NCBI GenBank assembly: GCA_050288085.1
Contig: JBNKDD010000052.1
Coordinates: 1-24,975 of the forward strand
Length of the DNA stretch: 24,975 nucleotides
DNA from: JBNKDD01 sp050288085
GTDB lineage: Bacteria; Chloroflexota; Anaerolineae; Aggregatilineales; UBA3940
Direction: 5' to 3'
Shown here: piece after piece, positions 1 through 7,982 of the stretch
Position numbering within the stretch: position 1 is the stretch's first letter
Layout of the letters: every line of letters begins with the position of its first letter
The notes under the pieces: model-generated
Database searches by the model: none
Told to the model about the DNA's origin: nothing
What the model saw: only the letters and a program-made list of their open reading frames with translations
Translations under genes and position numbers: made by a program

Positions 1-29
1 TGTTTTGTGTTCGGGCTGGGCAGGGGCAT
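1..29 (-). CDS. Possible start of the next gene downstream of murB (truncated by window edge)
   Basis: An ATG on the minus strand at 29 opens a frame that runs off the window after nine codons (MPLPSPNTK). It lies 16 bases beyond the murB stop, where a further cell-wall or division gene such as ddl or ftsQ would be expected. There is no clear Shine-Dalgarno sequence and too little protein to identify. It may equally be non-coding. Confidence 0.2.
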
Positions 30-45
30 TTGAATAATCTGCTGG

Positions 46-969
46 CTATTCCCAGCGTCCGACCAGTTCGACTTCCAGCTCCAACGTAACGCCGAACCGA
101 TCCTGCACCTCATGGCGGGCCAGATCAACCAGGGTCTTCACGTCGCTTGCGGTGGCATCACCGGTGTTGAGGAAAAAGTTAGCGTGCTTCTCGCTGATCT
201 GTGCCCCGCCGATCTGCTTGCCCTTCAGCCCGGCAGCATCGATCAAGCGCCCGGCATAATCACCCGATGGGTTCTTGAACATACTGCCGATGGTCGCGCC
301 GGGGGGCTGGGTGCGCTTGCGATAGTCGTTGTATTCGTCCATCCGCGCCCGGACAGCGCCGGGATCGTCCGGCTGAAAGTCGAAGGACAGGCTGAGGATC
401 AGGCAGCGGCGCTTCTCCCGCTTGATGATAGATGACCGGTAGTCGAATCCCAGATCGGCATTTGACCAGATCACCGAGTCGATCCCATCCCCAGCCGGGA
501 TGATGGCTTCGACCTGCCGCACCGATCCGGCCATGTCACCGCCGTGTGCGCCCGCATTCCCATAAACTGCCCCGCCGAGCGTGCCCGGTATGCCGACCGC
601 CCATTCAAATCCGCTCAGGCCGCGTGATACCAGCCGCCGGGCAAGCTGGATGGTGCTCAAGCCCGATTCGGCAGTCACCGCCGTATCTTCGAAGCGCAGC
701 CCGTCCGCCCGGTTATAGACGACCAGACCACGCACCCCGGCATCGCTGAACAGGATGTTACTCCCCCCACCCAGAATGAACAGGGGTAGATCATGCTTCC
801 AGGCAATCCGGGCCGACTCGCGGAGATCGTCGATGGTATGGGCAATCAGGAAGGCTTCAGCCGGGCCGCCAATCCGGGCAGAGGTATGCCGGGCCAACGG
901 TTCATCGAGGTGCAGCCGCTCGCCAAAAACGGCAGCAAGATCGGCCTGGGCATCAGGAAGGATGGGCAT
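46..969 (-). CDS. murB: UDP-N-acetylenolpyruvoylglucosamine reductase MurB
   Basis: MurB is a cytoplasmic FAD enzyme that uses NADPH to reduce UDP-GlcNAc-enolpyruvate to UDP-MurNAc, the second committed step of peptidoglycan precursor synthesis. The 307-residue length is normal. The FAD-binding loop GGGSN is at residues 67-71, followed by GIPGTLGGAVYGNAG, the substrate motif DYRSS, and GSMFKNP, whose Ser229 is the expected proton donor. AQISEKHANFFLN follows and the C-terminus ends in the usual ELEVELVG. The start is an ATG at 969. It is the last recognisable gene of the ftsW-murG-cvpA-murC-murB series and is separated from murC by 38 bases, most of them a perfect palindrome. Confidence 0.96.
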   Translation of the reverse strand: MPILPDAQADLAAVFGERLHLDEPLARHTSARIGGPAEAFLIAHTIDDLRESARIAWKHDLPLFILGGGSNILFSDAGVRGLVVYNRADGLRFEDTAVTAESGLSTIQLARRLVSRGLSGFEWAVGIPGTLGGAVYGNAGAHGGDMAGSVRQVEAIIPAGDGIDSVIWSNADLGFDYRSSIIKREKRRCLILSLSFDFQPDDPGAVRARMDEYNDYRKRTQPPGATIGSMFKNPSGDYAGRLIDAAGLKGKQIGGAQISEKHANFFLNTGDATASDVKTLVDLARHEVQDRFGVTLELEVELVGRWE

Positions 970-984
970 TAATCAATCTCGTCA

Positions 985-1006
985 ACAATGGGCTTAAGCC
1001 CATTGT
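985..1006. repeat. 22-bp perfect palindrome between murC and murB
   Basis: The arms are ACAATGGGCTT and its exact reverse complement, with no unpaired centre, and they fill most of the 38-base gap between the murC stop and the murB start. As RNA it could form a hairpin in the polycistronic message. It lacks a T-tract, so it is not a classical terminator. Its GGGC...GCCC core resembles the palindromes at 19621, 20934 and 24745. Confidence 0.75.
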
Positions 1007-1007
1007 C

Positions 1008-2408
1008 TTAATCTTCCGACAGCGTTTCAAGCAGCTTATCCCCGATCCAGGTTGCATCCCCCGCCGAGAGCGTGATCACGATATCACCTCTGCGAGCGTA
1101 ATTCGCCAGGTAGGTTGCTACTTTATCCAACGAGCCGATATGCCGCGCATCGGGATGATCGGGCATCAGTGCCAAAACACTCCAGGGCCCCACGTCGAAA
1201 GTTTCCGTATCGCGGGAGCGGTACACATCCGTGATAATGACATGATCGGCTTCCGTGAAGCAGTTCGCAAAATCATCCAGCAGCACCTTGGTCCGTTGAT
1301 AGGTGTGCGGCTGCCAGACTGCCCAGATCGGGCGGTTGCCATATCGTCGGCGGGCGGCTTCCAGGGTTGCCTGAATCGCGGTGGGATGATGGGCATAATC
1401 ATCAATCACCGTGATCCCGTTGGCCTCACCCTTCACCTCAAACCGCCGCTTGACCCCGGTGAAAAATCGCAGCTTTTCAGCCGCTTCTTTGGCAGGAATC
1501 TCCAATTCAGAAGCGACGGCTATGGCCGCCATAGCGTTCTGAATGTTGTGTAAGCCGGGAACCTGTAATGATACGGTCGCCGCCGTAAAGCCTAGCTGCC
1601 GGAGGCAGAAATCCAGCCCGCCGCGTTTATTGACCTGGATATCACTGGCACTCCACATGCCCCCGGTCAGGCCATAGGTCAGGCTGGGGCGAGATTGCAG
1701 CAGGCGGCGCTTGGCAAACTGGACGGTTTCCGGGTTATCGTGGCAGGCGATCAACATCCCATCGGTTGGGAGCAGTTCGATAAACTCAGCAAACAGGGCG
1801 CGGACTTCGTCAATGTTCTGGAACATATCCGGGTGATCCAGTTCCAGGGTAGTCAATACGATCATTTTGGGAGACAGCCCCAGAAACATCCGGTCGTACT
1901 CGTCAGCCTCAACGATAAAGGGCTGGCCTTTTCCCACCCGCGCATTGGTATCATAATCGGTCAATATCCCACCGACAATGAATGAGGGGTCCTGTCCACA
2001 TTCATTCAGGATATAGGAGATCATCGCGGTGGTGGTGGTTTTTCCATGTGTCCCCGCAACGGCAATCCCCAACCGGTTTTTCATGACCAGGCCCATCACG
2101 TCAGACCGTTTGTAAACCGGGATATTTCTGCTCCGGGCAATCTTTAATTCTTCATTGCTATCGGGGATAGCTGAGGAGATAACCAACGCGTCAGGCGCAT
2201 AGATATCAAAGTGTTCCGGGTTGTGGCCGATCTCAACCGGAATACCACGACCCATCAGGGATTCGGTCAGGGGAGAATCGGATAGATCACAGCCGGAGAC
2301 CTCGAAACCCTGTTCGGTCATCAGCCGGGCGATGGCGCTCATCCCTGCCCCACCGATCCCCATAAAGTGAACTTTTGCACCTGGTCGGATAAAAGGTTTA
2401 ATAGCCAT
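1008..2408 (-). CDS. murC: UDP-N-acetylmuramate--L-alanine ligase MurC
   Basis: MurC is a cytoplasmic ATP-dependent ligase that adds the first amino acid, L-Ala, to UDP-MurNAc. At 466 residues it is full length. The N-terminal UDP-binding Rossmann loop GIGGAGMS is at residues 17-24. The Mur-ligase P-loop GTHGKTT is at 119-125, followed by VEADEYDRMFL and LTTLELDHPDMF of the central domain. VIDDYAHHPTAI and WQPHTYQRTK mark the C-terminal ligase domain. The ATG at 2408 has only a weak AAGAAG upstream. The gap to the CvpA-family gene is about 100 bases and holds a hairpin. The order murC then murB is common in division and cell-wall clusters. Confidence 0.97.
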   Translation of the reverse strand: MAIKPFIRPGAKVHFMGIGGAGMSAIARLMTEQGFEVSGCDLSDSPLTESLMGRGIPVEIGHNPEHFDIYAPDALVISSAIPDSNEELKIARSRNIPVYKRSDVMGLVMKNRLGIAVAGTHGKTTTTAMISYILNECGQDPSFIVGGILTDYDTNARVGKGQPFIVEADEYDRMFLGLSPKMIVLTTLELDHPDMFQNIDEVRALFAEFIELLPTDGMLIACHDNPETVQFAKRRLLQSRPSLTYGLTGGMWSASDIQVNKRGGLDFCLRQLGFTAATVSLQVPGLHNIQNAMAAIAVASELEIPAKEAAEKLRFFTGVKRRFEVKGEANGITVIDDYAHHPTAIQATLEAARRRYGNRPIWAVWQPHTYQRTKVLLDDFANCFTEADHVIITDVYRSRDTETFDVGPWSVLALMPDHPDARHIGSLDKVATYLANYARRGDIVITLSAGDATWIGDKLLETLSED

Positions 2409-2493
2409 GCTTCTTTATTCTTAATTATCCAGTTGAGACGAGCTATGAGGTCAGATAGACACAGAGGTCTATCCCATTGTTTCCCCCAGAAAA

Positions 2494-2511
2494 GCAGGCA
2501 GCAGCCTGTTT
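2494..2511 (-). terminator. Hairpin with short T-run just after the CvpA-family gene
   Basis: On the minus strand a short stem, CAGGC-TGCT-GCCTG, is followed by CTTTTC. It begins within the stop codon of the upstream gene. The stem extends with one G-T and two A-T pairs. The T-run is only four bases, so it could be a weak terminator or attenuator between the CvpA-family gene and murC, or a processing site. Confidence 0.35.
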
Positions 2512-3091
2512 ACAATACGATCACAATCACAATGATAAAGGCCACCACCACCAGAATATCTAACCACGGGCTGGCAAGGTAGGCCAGCGGCAGCATTTCG
2601 ATCAACTGGACACTGGCACTTTCCTTACCAGCAAAAAAGGCCACCGGGCTTACCATGAAATCAAACGGGTATTGAGCCTCGTTAAGGTACCACCAGATCG
2701 CACCGAGAATCAGGTAGCCATTCAGCAGCCCGACGATCAATCCTAACAATCCTTCCTGGATGGTCTCGCGGGCGCGGTTAGCCTGTACCCGCTGCTGGGT
2801 AGCGAAGGTCACCAACACCGGCCCCTGATAGCCAAAGAAAACCAGGATCAACAGCACCGCTAATTTGAGCATCACAATCCGGCGAAACGTTCCCATCGGA
2901 TCGGTGGCAAGCATTTCGGCGGTGGTTCGGGCGACTAAGGTATCCCAAATCCATCCGCCAAACTTGTCGATGATGAACATCGCCAGTATTGCCGAGGCGG
3001 TAACCTGAACCTCTCGCACCCAGCCCCGTAACAGGCCAATGATGCCGGTAATAATGATGCCCATCCAGAATACAGCCGCAAATTCGATCAC
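2510..3091 (-). CDS. CvpA-family membrane protein
   Basis: This 193-residue protein is mostly hydrophobic, with about four predicted membrane segments. They lie roughly at residues 5-20, 30-45, 75-95 and 118-140, with a further hydrophobic C-terminus. The opening, an acidic residue followed by a Gly-rich helix and GLLRGWVREV, is the CvpA family signature. CvpA proteins were named for colicin V production, and their molecular role is still unclear, with links to envelope integrity. Its ATG overlaps the murG stop in an ATGA arrangement, so the two genes are translationally coupled. That places it with peptidoglycan synthesis here. The family assignment rests on topology and the N-terminal motif only. 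Confidence 0.7.
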   Translation of the reverse strand: MIEFAAVFWMGIIITGIIGLLRGWVREVQVTASAILAMFIIDKFGGWIWDTLVARTTAEMLATDPMGTFRRIVMLKLAVLLILVFFGYQGPVLVTFATQQRVQANRARETIQEGLLGLIVGLLNGYLILGAIWWYLNEAQYPFDFMVSPVAFFAGKESASVQLIEMLPLAYLASPWLDILVVVAFIIVIVIVL

Positions 3092-4242
3092 GATCTGCCT
3101 CGGCTTTCCCAGGTCAAACCAATCAACAGGTCGGCGATCCGCCCGGCAGCATCCGGTCGGGCCAGGGCTTGGGATGCCTGGGCCATTTGCTGCCGCTCAT
3201 CCGATTCGATCAACAGGCGGCGGGTCGCCGTTCCTAATGTTTCCGTAAGTTGTTCGTCATCCAGGCGAACTGCTGCCCCGCGTGACACCAGATAATCAGC
3301 ATTTGTTTTCTGGTATTGCCACGCATATGGATATGGCACGAGTATAGCAGGCAAACCAAATAGAGGAAATTCGCCCAAGGTGCCTGCCCCCGCCCGCGCC
3401 ACAACCAGGTTGGCAGCAGTCAGCGCAAGTGCCATGTCACCTGTATGCAAATAATTGTGAGGATGATAACGACCTTTTAGCTCAAAAGGCAAATCCCGGA
3501 TGCGCCCCTGGGCGGCCTCCCAATCCTGCTTACCAGTGATATGAATGATCTGGCAGTCCGGGAGTAGTTCCGGCAGGTGAACGGCCAGCGCCTGATTAAT
3601 GCTAAGAGCGCCCCGGCTTCCCCCTAATATCAACAGAGTGGGCAAATCATCTACCAGTTCAAAGCGTTGATAGGCTTCCTGGCGGGCTTTCTCTCGACTG
3701 CCGGTGGGCTGGCCTGCTGAATCATACCCGGCAGCAGCCAATAATTCGGCGCGCAGGGGATAGCCGGTTTCGACCGCCAGGCCGGGCGGAAAGGAACTGA
3801 TCGCCTGCTCCGCATTAACCGCCACCCGATCGGCAAACCGGCTCAAAAATTGGATTGCTTTGGCCGGTTCCAGGTCAGGCAGGTAAATCAACACCGGGAT
3901 CTGCCGCAGCCAGCAGGCCAGGGTCGGCGCAACCGTCGGCCACCCCCCGGTGATCAACAGGGCCTCCGGCTTGAAACGCCGCACAATCCCCAGGGCAATC
4001 AGCACCGCACGCAGCACCCCTACCGCATGGATCAGGCTGCGCAGCCCAACTCCGACCAGGGGGCCACCGGGCAGCGCCTCAAAGGGGATTCCCTCGCGCT
4101 CGATCAATTCCCGCTCGATCCCGTAGCGACTGCCCAACCAGGTGATCTGGCAGTCCGGGTGGCGATCAGTCAGTGCTGAGGCGACCGCCAGCGCGGGATA
4201 CACGCCCCCGCCGGTCCCGCCGCCCGATATCATTATCCTCAA
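3088..4242 (-). CDS. murG: UDP-GlcNAc:undecaprenyl-PP-MurNAc-pentapeptide transferase MurG
   Basis: MurG is a GT-B fold glycosyltransferase at the cytoplasmic face of the membrane. It adds GlcNAc to lipid I to make lipid II. The 384-residue protein has the N-terminal G-loop GGGTGGGVYPALA (residues 7-19), the second-domain loop ILGGSRGALSINQ, and the UDP-GlcNAc site VARAGAGTLGEFPLFGLPAILVPYP. The position usually held by His in GGTGGH is Gly13. I chose the TTG at 4242 because it gives the usual MRIMISGGG opening. The in-frame ATG at 4233 is an alternative but has poorly spaced ribosome binding. The gene overlaps the end of ftsW by 77 bases and is coupled to the CvpA-family gene by ATGA. Confidence 0.94.
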   Translation of the reverse strand: MRIMISGGGTGGGVYPALAVASALTDRHPDCQITWLGSRYGIERELIEREGIPFEALPGGPLVGVGLRSLIHAVGVLRAVLIALGIVRRFKPEALLITGGWPTVAPTLACWLRQIPVLIYLPDLEPAKAIQFLSRFADRVAVNAEQAISSFPPGLAVETGYPLRAELLAAAGYDSAGQPTGSREKARQEAYQRFELVDDLPTLLILGGSRGALSINQALAVHLPELLPDCQIIHITGKQDWEAAQGRIRDLPFELKGRYHPHNYLHTGDMALALTAANLVVARAGAGTLGEFPLFGLPAILVPYPYAWQYQKTNADYLVSRGAAVRLDDEQLTETLGTATRRLLIESDERQQMAQASQALARPDAAGRIADLLIGLTWESRGRS

Positions 4243-5518
4243 AGGTTGCTTCTCTTTCGGGTGGGGTGGTTATAGTTTGAGTTTTTGGAGCTTGAGCCTG
4301 GGTTCGAGTTTGGGCTTGAGTTCGGATCTGAGCCTGAGTTTGGTCCGGCCTGATATAACGCCGCCGGGAGATACTCAACAACAATCCGGTAGCCGCCATG
4401 ACTACCACCAGACTTGATCCGCCAAAGCTGATAAACGGCAGTGGAACCCCGGTGAAGGGGATAATAGCCGTCATGACTGCCACATTGAGCAGGGCCTCAT
4501 AAGCAATCCACGACACGATCCCGACCGCCAGCAGTGCTCCAAACGAATCCTGTGCCCGGCTCGCAATCTTGAAGCCGCGCCACACAAACAGCACAAACAG
4601 GGCTACCACGACCAGACAGCCAACCAATCCCAATTCCTCGCCAATAATCGCGAAGACACTGTCGGTATGGGCCGCCGGTAAAAAGCCGAACTTCTGGCGG
4701 CTCTGGCCCAGGCCAACCCCAAACCAGTTCGGGCTGAAGTTCGCATCGGCCCGGCTGCCCGACGCCGTGAAAGCAATAATCGCCTGTTGGACGTGCCAGC
4801 TTGCATTCGTCAGGTCTTGCATGGCTTGCAGATGGGCGGTCAACCGGTCACGGGCATAAGCAAACTGGGTGCTTAACGACCAGCCCACCAATCCCGCGCC
4901 CGCTCCGGCCAATATAATCTGGATGATGTTGGCTCCTGCGACAAAGAACATCGTCCAGGCCGTCAGCACAATAATGGCCGCCGTGCTGAGGTCGGGCTGT
5001 AGGACGATCAGCCCGCCGACCATCCCGACCAGGATCGAGAAGGGGATCAGACCGTAGCCGATCTTCCCCAGGTCTTGCTGGCGTGATGCCAACCATGCAC
5101 CAAAGTAGATAATCACCGCCAGTTTAGCCGCCTCACCGGGCTGATAGGACCCCTGGTAAAGCGAACGCTGAGACCCGAAGACCGTATTACGGTTCAGAAC
5201 CAGCAGTATCCCTAACGCGATAATCGCTATCACCATAATGCCGGTTGCCACATAGCGATTACGCAGGATGCGATAATCGATCCGCCAGGCGATGGTCATT
5301 GCCACCGCCCCGATAATCATCGACCGCACCTGTCTTAAAAAGATGCGGATAGGCGATCCATATTCCAGGTAGCTCCAGTCAAAGGTGGTGCTGTAAACCA
5401 TCAACAGCCCGATAGCCAGCAGCCCCGCGATAATTAATACCAGGTACACATCAAAGCGGAATCCGCGCCGGGCATCTTGTTCGCTAAACTGTGAGCGTAT
5501 TTGATCTGCGACAGCCAT
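4166..5518 (-). CDS. ftsW: SEDS-family peptidoglycan polymerase / lipid II protein FtsW
   Basis: FtsW is a polytopic SEDS glycosyltransferase that polymerises lipid II at the septum with a class B penicillin-binding protein. The 450-residue product has about ten membrane helices. It carries the SEDS signatures QPGEAAKLAVI, GGLIVLQPDLSTA, HTDSVFAIIGEELGLVG and GVPLPFISFGGSSLV. Position ahead of murG supports FtsW rather than RodA. The last 60 or so residues form a hydrophilic tail with an internal TQAQ/RTQAQ repeat (about 393-415). This tail is longer than FtsW needs. The final 25 codons are overprinted by the start of murG in another frame. The ATG at 5518 is preceded by GAAGAGG. Confidence 0.92.
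   Translation of the reverse strand: MAVADQIRSQFSEQDARRGFRFDVYLVLIIAGLLAIGLLMVYSTTFDWSYLEYGSPIRIFLRQVRSMIIGAVAMTIAWRIDYRILRNRYVATGIMVIAIIALGILLVLNRNTVFGSQRSLYQGSYQPGEAAKLAVIIYFGAWLASRQQDLGKIGYGLIPFSILVGMVGGLIVLQPDLSTAAIIVLTAWTMFFVAGANIIQIILAGAGAGLVGWSLSTQFAYARDRLTAHLQAMQDLTNASWHVQQAIIAFTASGSRADANFSPNWFGVGLGQSRQKFGFLPAAHTDSVFAIIGEELGLVGCLVVVALFVLFVWRGFKIASRAQDSFGALLAVGIVSWIAYEALLNVAVMTAIIPFTGVPLPFISFGGSSLVVVMAATGLLLSISRRRYIRPDQTQAQIRTQAQTRTQAQAPKTQTITTPPEREATFEDNDIGRRDRRGRVSRAGGRLSTD
4274..4342 (-). repeat. Short in-frame repeat encoding a Gln/Thr-rich FtsW tail
   Basis: Roughly 12-base degenerate units encode TQAQ, RTQAQ, TRTQAQ and KTQT in the FtsW C-terminal tail (residues about 393-415). 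The plus strand reads as repeated variants of TTGAG and TTGGG. The units are in frame, consistent with expansion by replication slippage. Confidence 0.7.
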
Positions 5519-5547
5519 AAATTTGGAAGCCTCTTCAATTCTAGTTT

Positions 5548-5669
5548 CAGTAAATCACGATTTTGACCGCTCCCGCGAATAAACTTCGCGGCTCCCGTTC
5601 AAAATCTTCAGCTTAACCGCGATGTTTAATCGCGGAATCACAGAGATTTGCCAAACCTGTGATTTACTG
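5548..5669. mobile_element. MITE-like palindromic element with 11-bp inverted ends and AGTTT direct repeats
   Basis: The ends CAGTAAATCAC (5548-5558) and GTGATTTACTG (5659-5669) are perfect inverted repeats. Immediately outside lie direct copies of AGTTT (5543-5547 and 5670-5674), as expected of a 5-bp target duplication. Inside are further nested palindromes: GATTTTGA/TCAAAATC (5559-5566/5599-5606), a hairpin CGCGAA-TAAAC-TTCGCG (5574-5590) and a hairpin CCGCGAT-GTTTA-ATCGCGG (5617-5635). There is no convincing coding sequence. Size and structure fit a non-autonomous element, but no second copy in this window proves mobility. Confidence 0.45.
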
Positions 5670-5690
5670 AGTTTGCCTTCTCCCCACATT

Positions 5691-5710
5691 CTATGCGGAC
5701 TATCGCATAG
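5691..5710. repeat. Hairpin CTATGCG...CGCATAG between ftsW and the patatin gene
   Basis: Seven-base perfect arms flank the six-base loop GACTAT in the gap downstream of the patatin-like gene. It has no T-tract on either side. Together with the MITE-like element it accounts for most of the 234-base gap 5519-5752, in which I see no credible gene. Confidence 0.55.
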
Positions 5711-5740
5711 AAGCAACCGCGAAGAAGAAAAAGCAGCCGC

Positions 5741-5760
5741 CCCCACTAAAATTTATGGGG
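5741..5760 (-). terminator. Possible terminator overlapping the patatin-gene stop
   Basis: On the minus strand CCCCA and TGGGG pair around an A/T-rich loop that contains the TAA stop. A run of five Ts follows eight bases after the stem. Both stem and spacing are weak for an intrinsic terminator. Confidence 0.3.
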
Positions 5761-6655
5761 CGTAATAGACCTGTTTCTGAAAAGAAGGAGATGACATCTC
5801 AGTAACCTCGGCAACTTTCGCGGGCCATCGCAGCCGGGGTTTGAGCAGTTCACGGAGCTGCGGCAAGACTTCTTCAGCAGCCTCCTCCCCGGCAGCGATC
5901 ACCTCAGCCGCCCGCGTGAACCCTCGCATCACATGCACCTCTTCCGGTGGCTGCGGATAAATGATCAACTCCGGTTTTGACTCGCGCAGCTGTGCATCCG
6001 TCAACGCAGCCATCATCAGGGCGTCACTGGTCAGGAAGGTATTCACCGGGCCGCCGGTTTTCTTTTCCGACCGGATACGTTGGAGAGCGGCGGAACTGGC
6101 GCTGGAATTGACCGCCAGGATTACCTCGGCCCCCAACGACCGGACGTGATTGGCAGGTAGATTGTTCAGCACCCCGCCATCGATCAGGATCATGCCATCC
6201 ATCTCAACCGGGTCAAAAACACCCGGAATAGCCGTAGTCGCCCGGACTGCCTCAGAAACCAAACCGGTCAAGACGATTTCCCTACCGCTGACCAGGTCAA
6301 CGGCGTTGAGAATCACCGGCAGCTTGAGATCGGCAAAGGTCGTCTCCTCGCCAAATTTCTCGGCCAGGTATTTTCGGATACTGTCCCCTCCAACCAGGCT
6401 CCGAAAATTGGAGATATCGATCATCTTGATCATGGTTTTCAGGCGGCCCATATGCAAGGCCTCAGCCTCGATTTCATCAGGGGACAGGCCAGAAGCGTAA
6501 TAAGCAGCAACCATTCCCCCCATGCTCGTTCCGGCCAGGCAGTCGGGCAGCAATCCCTCCCGCTCCAGCACCTTCAAGACGCCGATATGCGCCAGTCCAC
6601 GAGCACCGCCGCCGCTCAATGCTAATCCAAATATAGGTTTACGATACAATTTCAA
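5753..6655 (-). CDS. Patatin-like phospholipase / lipid acyl hydrolase
   Basis: This 300-residue cytoplasmic-type serine acyl hydrolase is of the bacterial patatin (RssA-like) family. The oxyanion hole motif SGGGARG is at residues 14-20 and the nucleophile elbow GTSMGG has Ser44. The second member of the Ser-Asp dyad is Asp159 in IDGG. There is no signal peptide or membrane helix. The likely substrate is a phospholipid or another acyl ester, but the family does not fix it. The start is TTG at 6655: an in-frame TAG lies three codons upstream, and AAGGA is present at about eleven bases. It follows the MFS gene by 25 bases on the same strand, so they are probably cotranscribed. Confidence 0.88.
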   Translation of the reverse strand: MKLYRKPIFGLALSGGGARGLAHIGVLKVLEREGLLPDCLAGTSMGGMVAAYYASGLSPDEIEAEALHMGRLKTMIKMIDISNFRSLVGGDSIRKYLAEKFGEETTFADLKLPVILNAVDLVSGREIVLTGLVSEAVRATTAIPGVFDPVEMDGMILIDGGVLNNLPANHVRSLGAEVILAVNSSASSAALQRIRSEKKTGGPVNTFLTSDALMMAALTDAQLRESKPELIIYPQPPEEVHVMRGFTRAAEVIAAGEEAAEEVLPQLRELLKPRLRWPAKVAEVTEMSSPSFQKQVYYAP

Positions 6656-6680
6656 AATTTGCTAGTCCTTATGTTCTCGG

Positions 6681-7871
6681 TTACTCAGCCCCGATCTTAA
6701 CGTCACTCAGTTCTGGCAACAACCAGATGGCCGGAAGGGCCAGCAGCGGGATCAGCGCACCGATCAGAAAAGTCGTGTGCAGCCCCAGGTGATCCCCCGC
6801 GAATCCACCCAACTGTACCGCGATCATCCGGGACAAAAAGGCCAGCGAGAGATACAACCCATTGGCAATAGAGCGGCGTTCGGGATAATACTCCAATACC
6901 ATCGCCAGCAGCACCGGTTGGGTTGAAAACAGCGCAAGACCCAGAACCAGCAGCGCCGGGACCGCCCACCAGCCGCTCACATTGAGGAAGATAAGCGTCA
7001 GCACCGTCGATAGGGTTATGGATGCAATCAGCACCGGCTTGCGTCCCAGGCGGTCGCTGATCGTCCCACTGAACAGCGCCCCGGCAACTCCGGCCAATTC
7101 CAAAACCGCCAGCGACCGCCCGGCAGCCGCCAGATTTGCACCCCGTTCAACCATATAAGTCGGCAGATAGGCCGGTAATACTCCGATCAGAAAAGCGCGG
7201 AAGAGGGCCACAAAGGACAGGGGGATAAACATCCGGCGGAAGGCGGGCAGCATCGACCAGATATTACCCTGTGGCGTCGTCTGGGCGGTCACGTTTCGCA
7301 GCCGCCAGAACAGGATCAGGGTCGTAGCCCAACCAATTCCCATCAGCCGGTAGATACCTTCCAGCCCCCACATCCCAACGCCCCAGGTCACCAGCAGCGG
7401 GCCGACCGTCCGGGCCAGTTCTCCACCGGCCATGAAATAACTCATCCCCTTGCCCACCTGCTTCCCGGAAATCTGCGCGACCATAGCCGGGGCCGGGGCA
7501 TGGAAAATCGCCACACTGATCCCGGTAAGAAACAGCAGCACCGCCAGGCTGAAATAATTCGGGACGATACCGAGGCAGCTCATCAAGGTAGCCGTAACCG
7601 CCGGGGCGAAGATCACGAAATAGCGCAGGCTGACCTTATCGGCCAGGTAGCCGATAAACGGTTGGAGCAGGGCCGGAGCCTGCATAAACATGTTCAGCGT
7701 GCCCGCCTGGGTCAGGGTCAGCGACAGTTTATCGAGCAGTTCAGGCAGCAGCGGCGCAAAGAACGCCGAATAAACATCGTGCATAAAGTGCCCCCCGGCA
7801 ATGGAGAGCGCCTGCCCGGTTTGAAAATCAGCTTCGGCTTCTTCAGCTATGGTCAGCGATGGCGCAGTCAT
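6681..7871 (-). CDS. MFS transporter, fosmidomycin-resistance (Fsr)-like
   Basis: This 396-residue major facilitator protein has about twelve membrane helices in two halves. The N-terminal part, GGHFMHDVYSAFFAPLLPEL followed by LSLTQAGTLN and QPFIGYLADK, matches the Fsr branch of drug exporters. So do HAPAPAMVAQISG and the later GTISDRLGRKPVL motif between helices 8 and 9. It is expected to export small molecules by proton antiport, with unknown substrate. The ATG at 7871 has GAGGT five bases upstream. An extended -10 element sits about 45 bases above it on the same strand. The patatin-like gene follows after 25 bases, so a link between membrane lipids and efflux is possible but unproven. Confidence 0.85.
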   Translation of the reverse strand: MTAPSLTIAEEAEADFQTGQALSIAGGHFMHDVYSAFFAPLLPELLDKLSLTLTQAGTLNMFMQAPALLQPFIGYLADKVSLRYFVIFAPAVTATLMSCLGIVPNYFSLAVLLFLTGISVAIFHAPAPAMVAQISGKQVGKGMSYFMAGGELARTVGPLLVTWGVGMWGLEGIYRLMGIGWATTLILFWRLRNVTAQTTPQGNIWSMLPAFRRMFIPLSFVALFRAFLIGVLPAYLPTYMVERGANLAAAGRSLAVLELAGVAGALFSGTISDRLGRKPVLIASITLSTVLTLIFLNVSGWWAVPALLVLGLALFSTQPVLLAMVLEYYPERRSIANGLYLSLAFLSRMIAVQLGGFAGDHLGLHTTFLIGALIPLLALPAIWLLPELSDVKIGAE

Positions 7872-7914
7872 GGTTTACCTCGATCACAAATTGGTTTGTA
7901 CATAATGACAGCGG

Positions 7915-7923
7915 ATTATAGCA
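7915..7923 (-). promoter_or_regulatory. Extended -10 promoter element for the MFS-patatin operon
   Basis: The minus strand reads TGCTATAAT, a perfect extended -10. It predicts a transcription start near 7908 and a leader of about 37 bases before the MFS start codon. No good -35 hexamer is found at 16-18 bases, as is usual for extended -10 promoters. Confidence 0.6.
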
Positions 7924-7982
7924 TGTTTGAGATAGGGCTTTTCCCGGCAATGTACAAAATAATTCCAATTTGGTTATCCAAC

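Noticed and set aside
5555..5746. 63-codon minus-strand frame in the ftsW-patatin gap
   Set aside because: It is made of palindromic repeat sequence, including the MITE-like element, and has no ribosome binding site.
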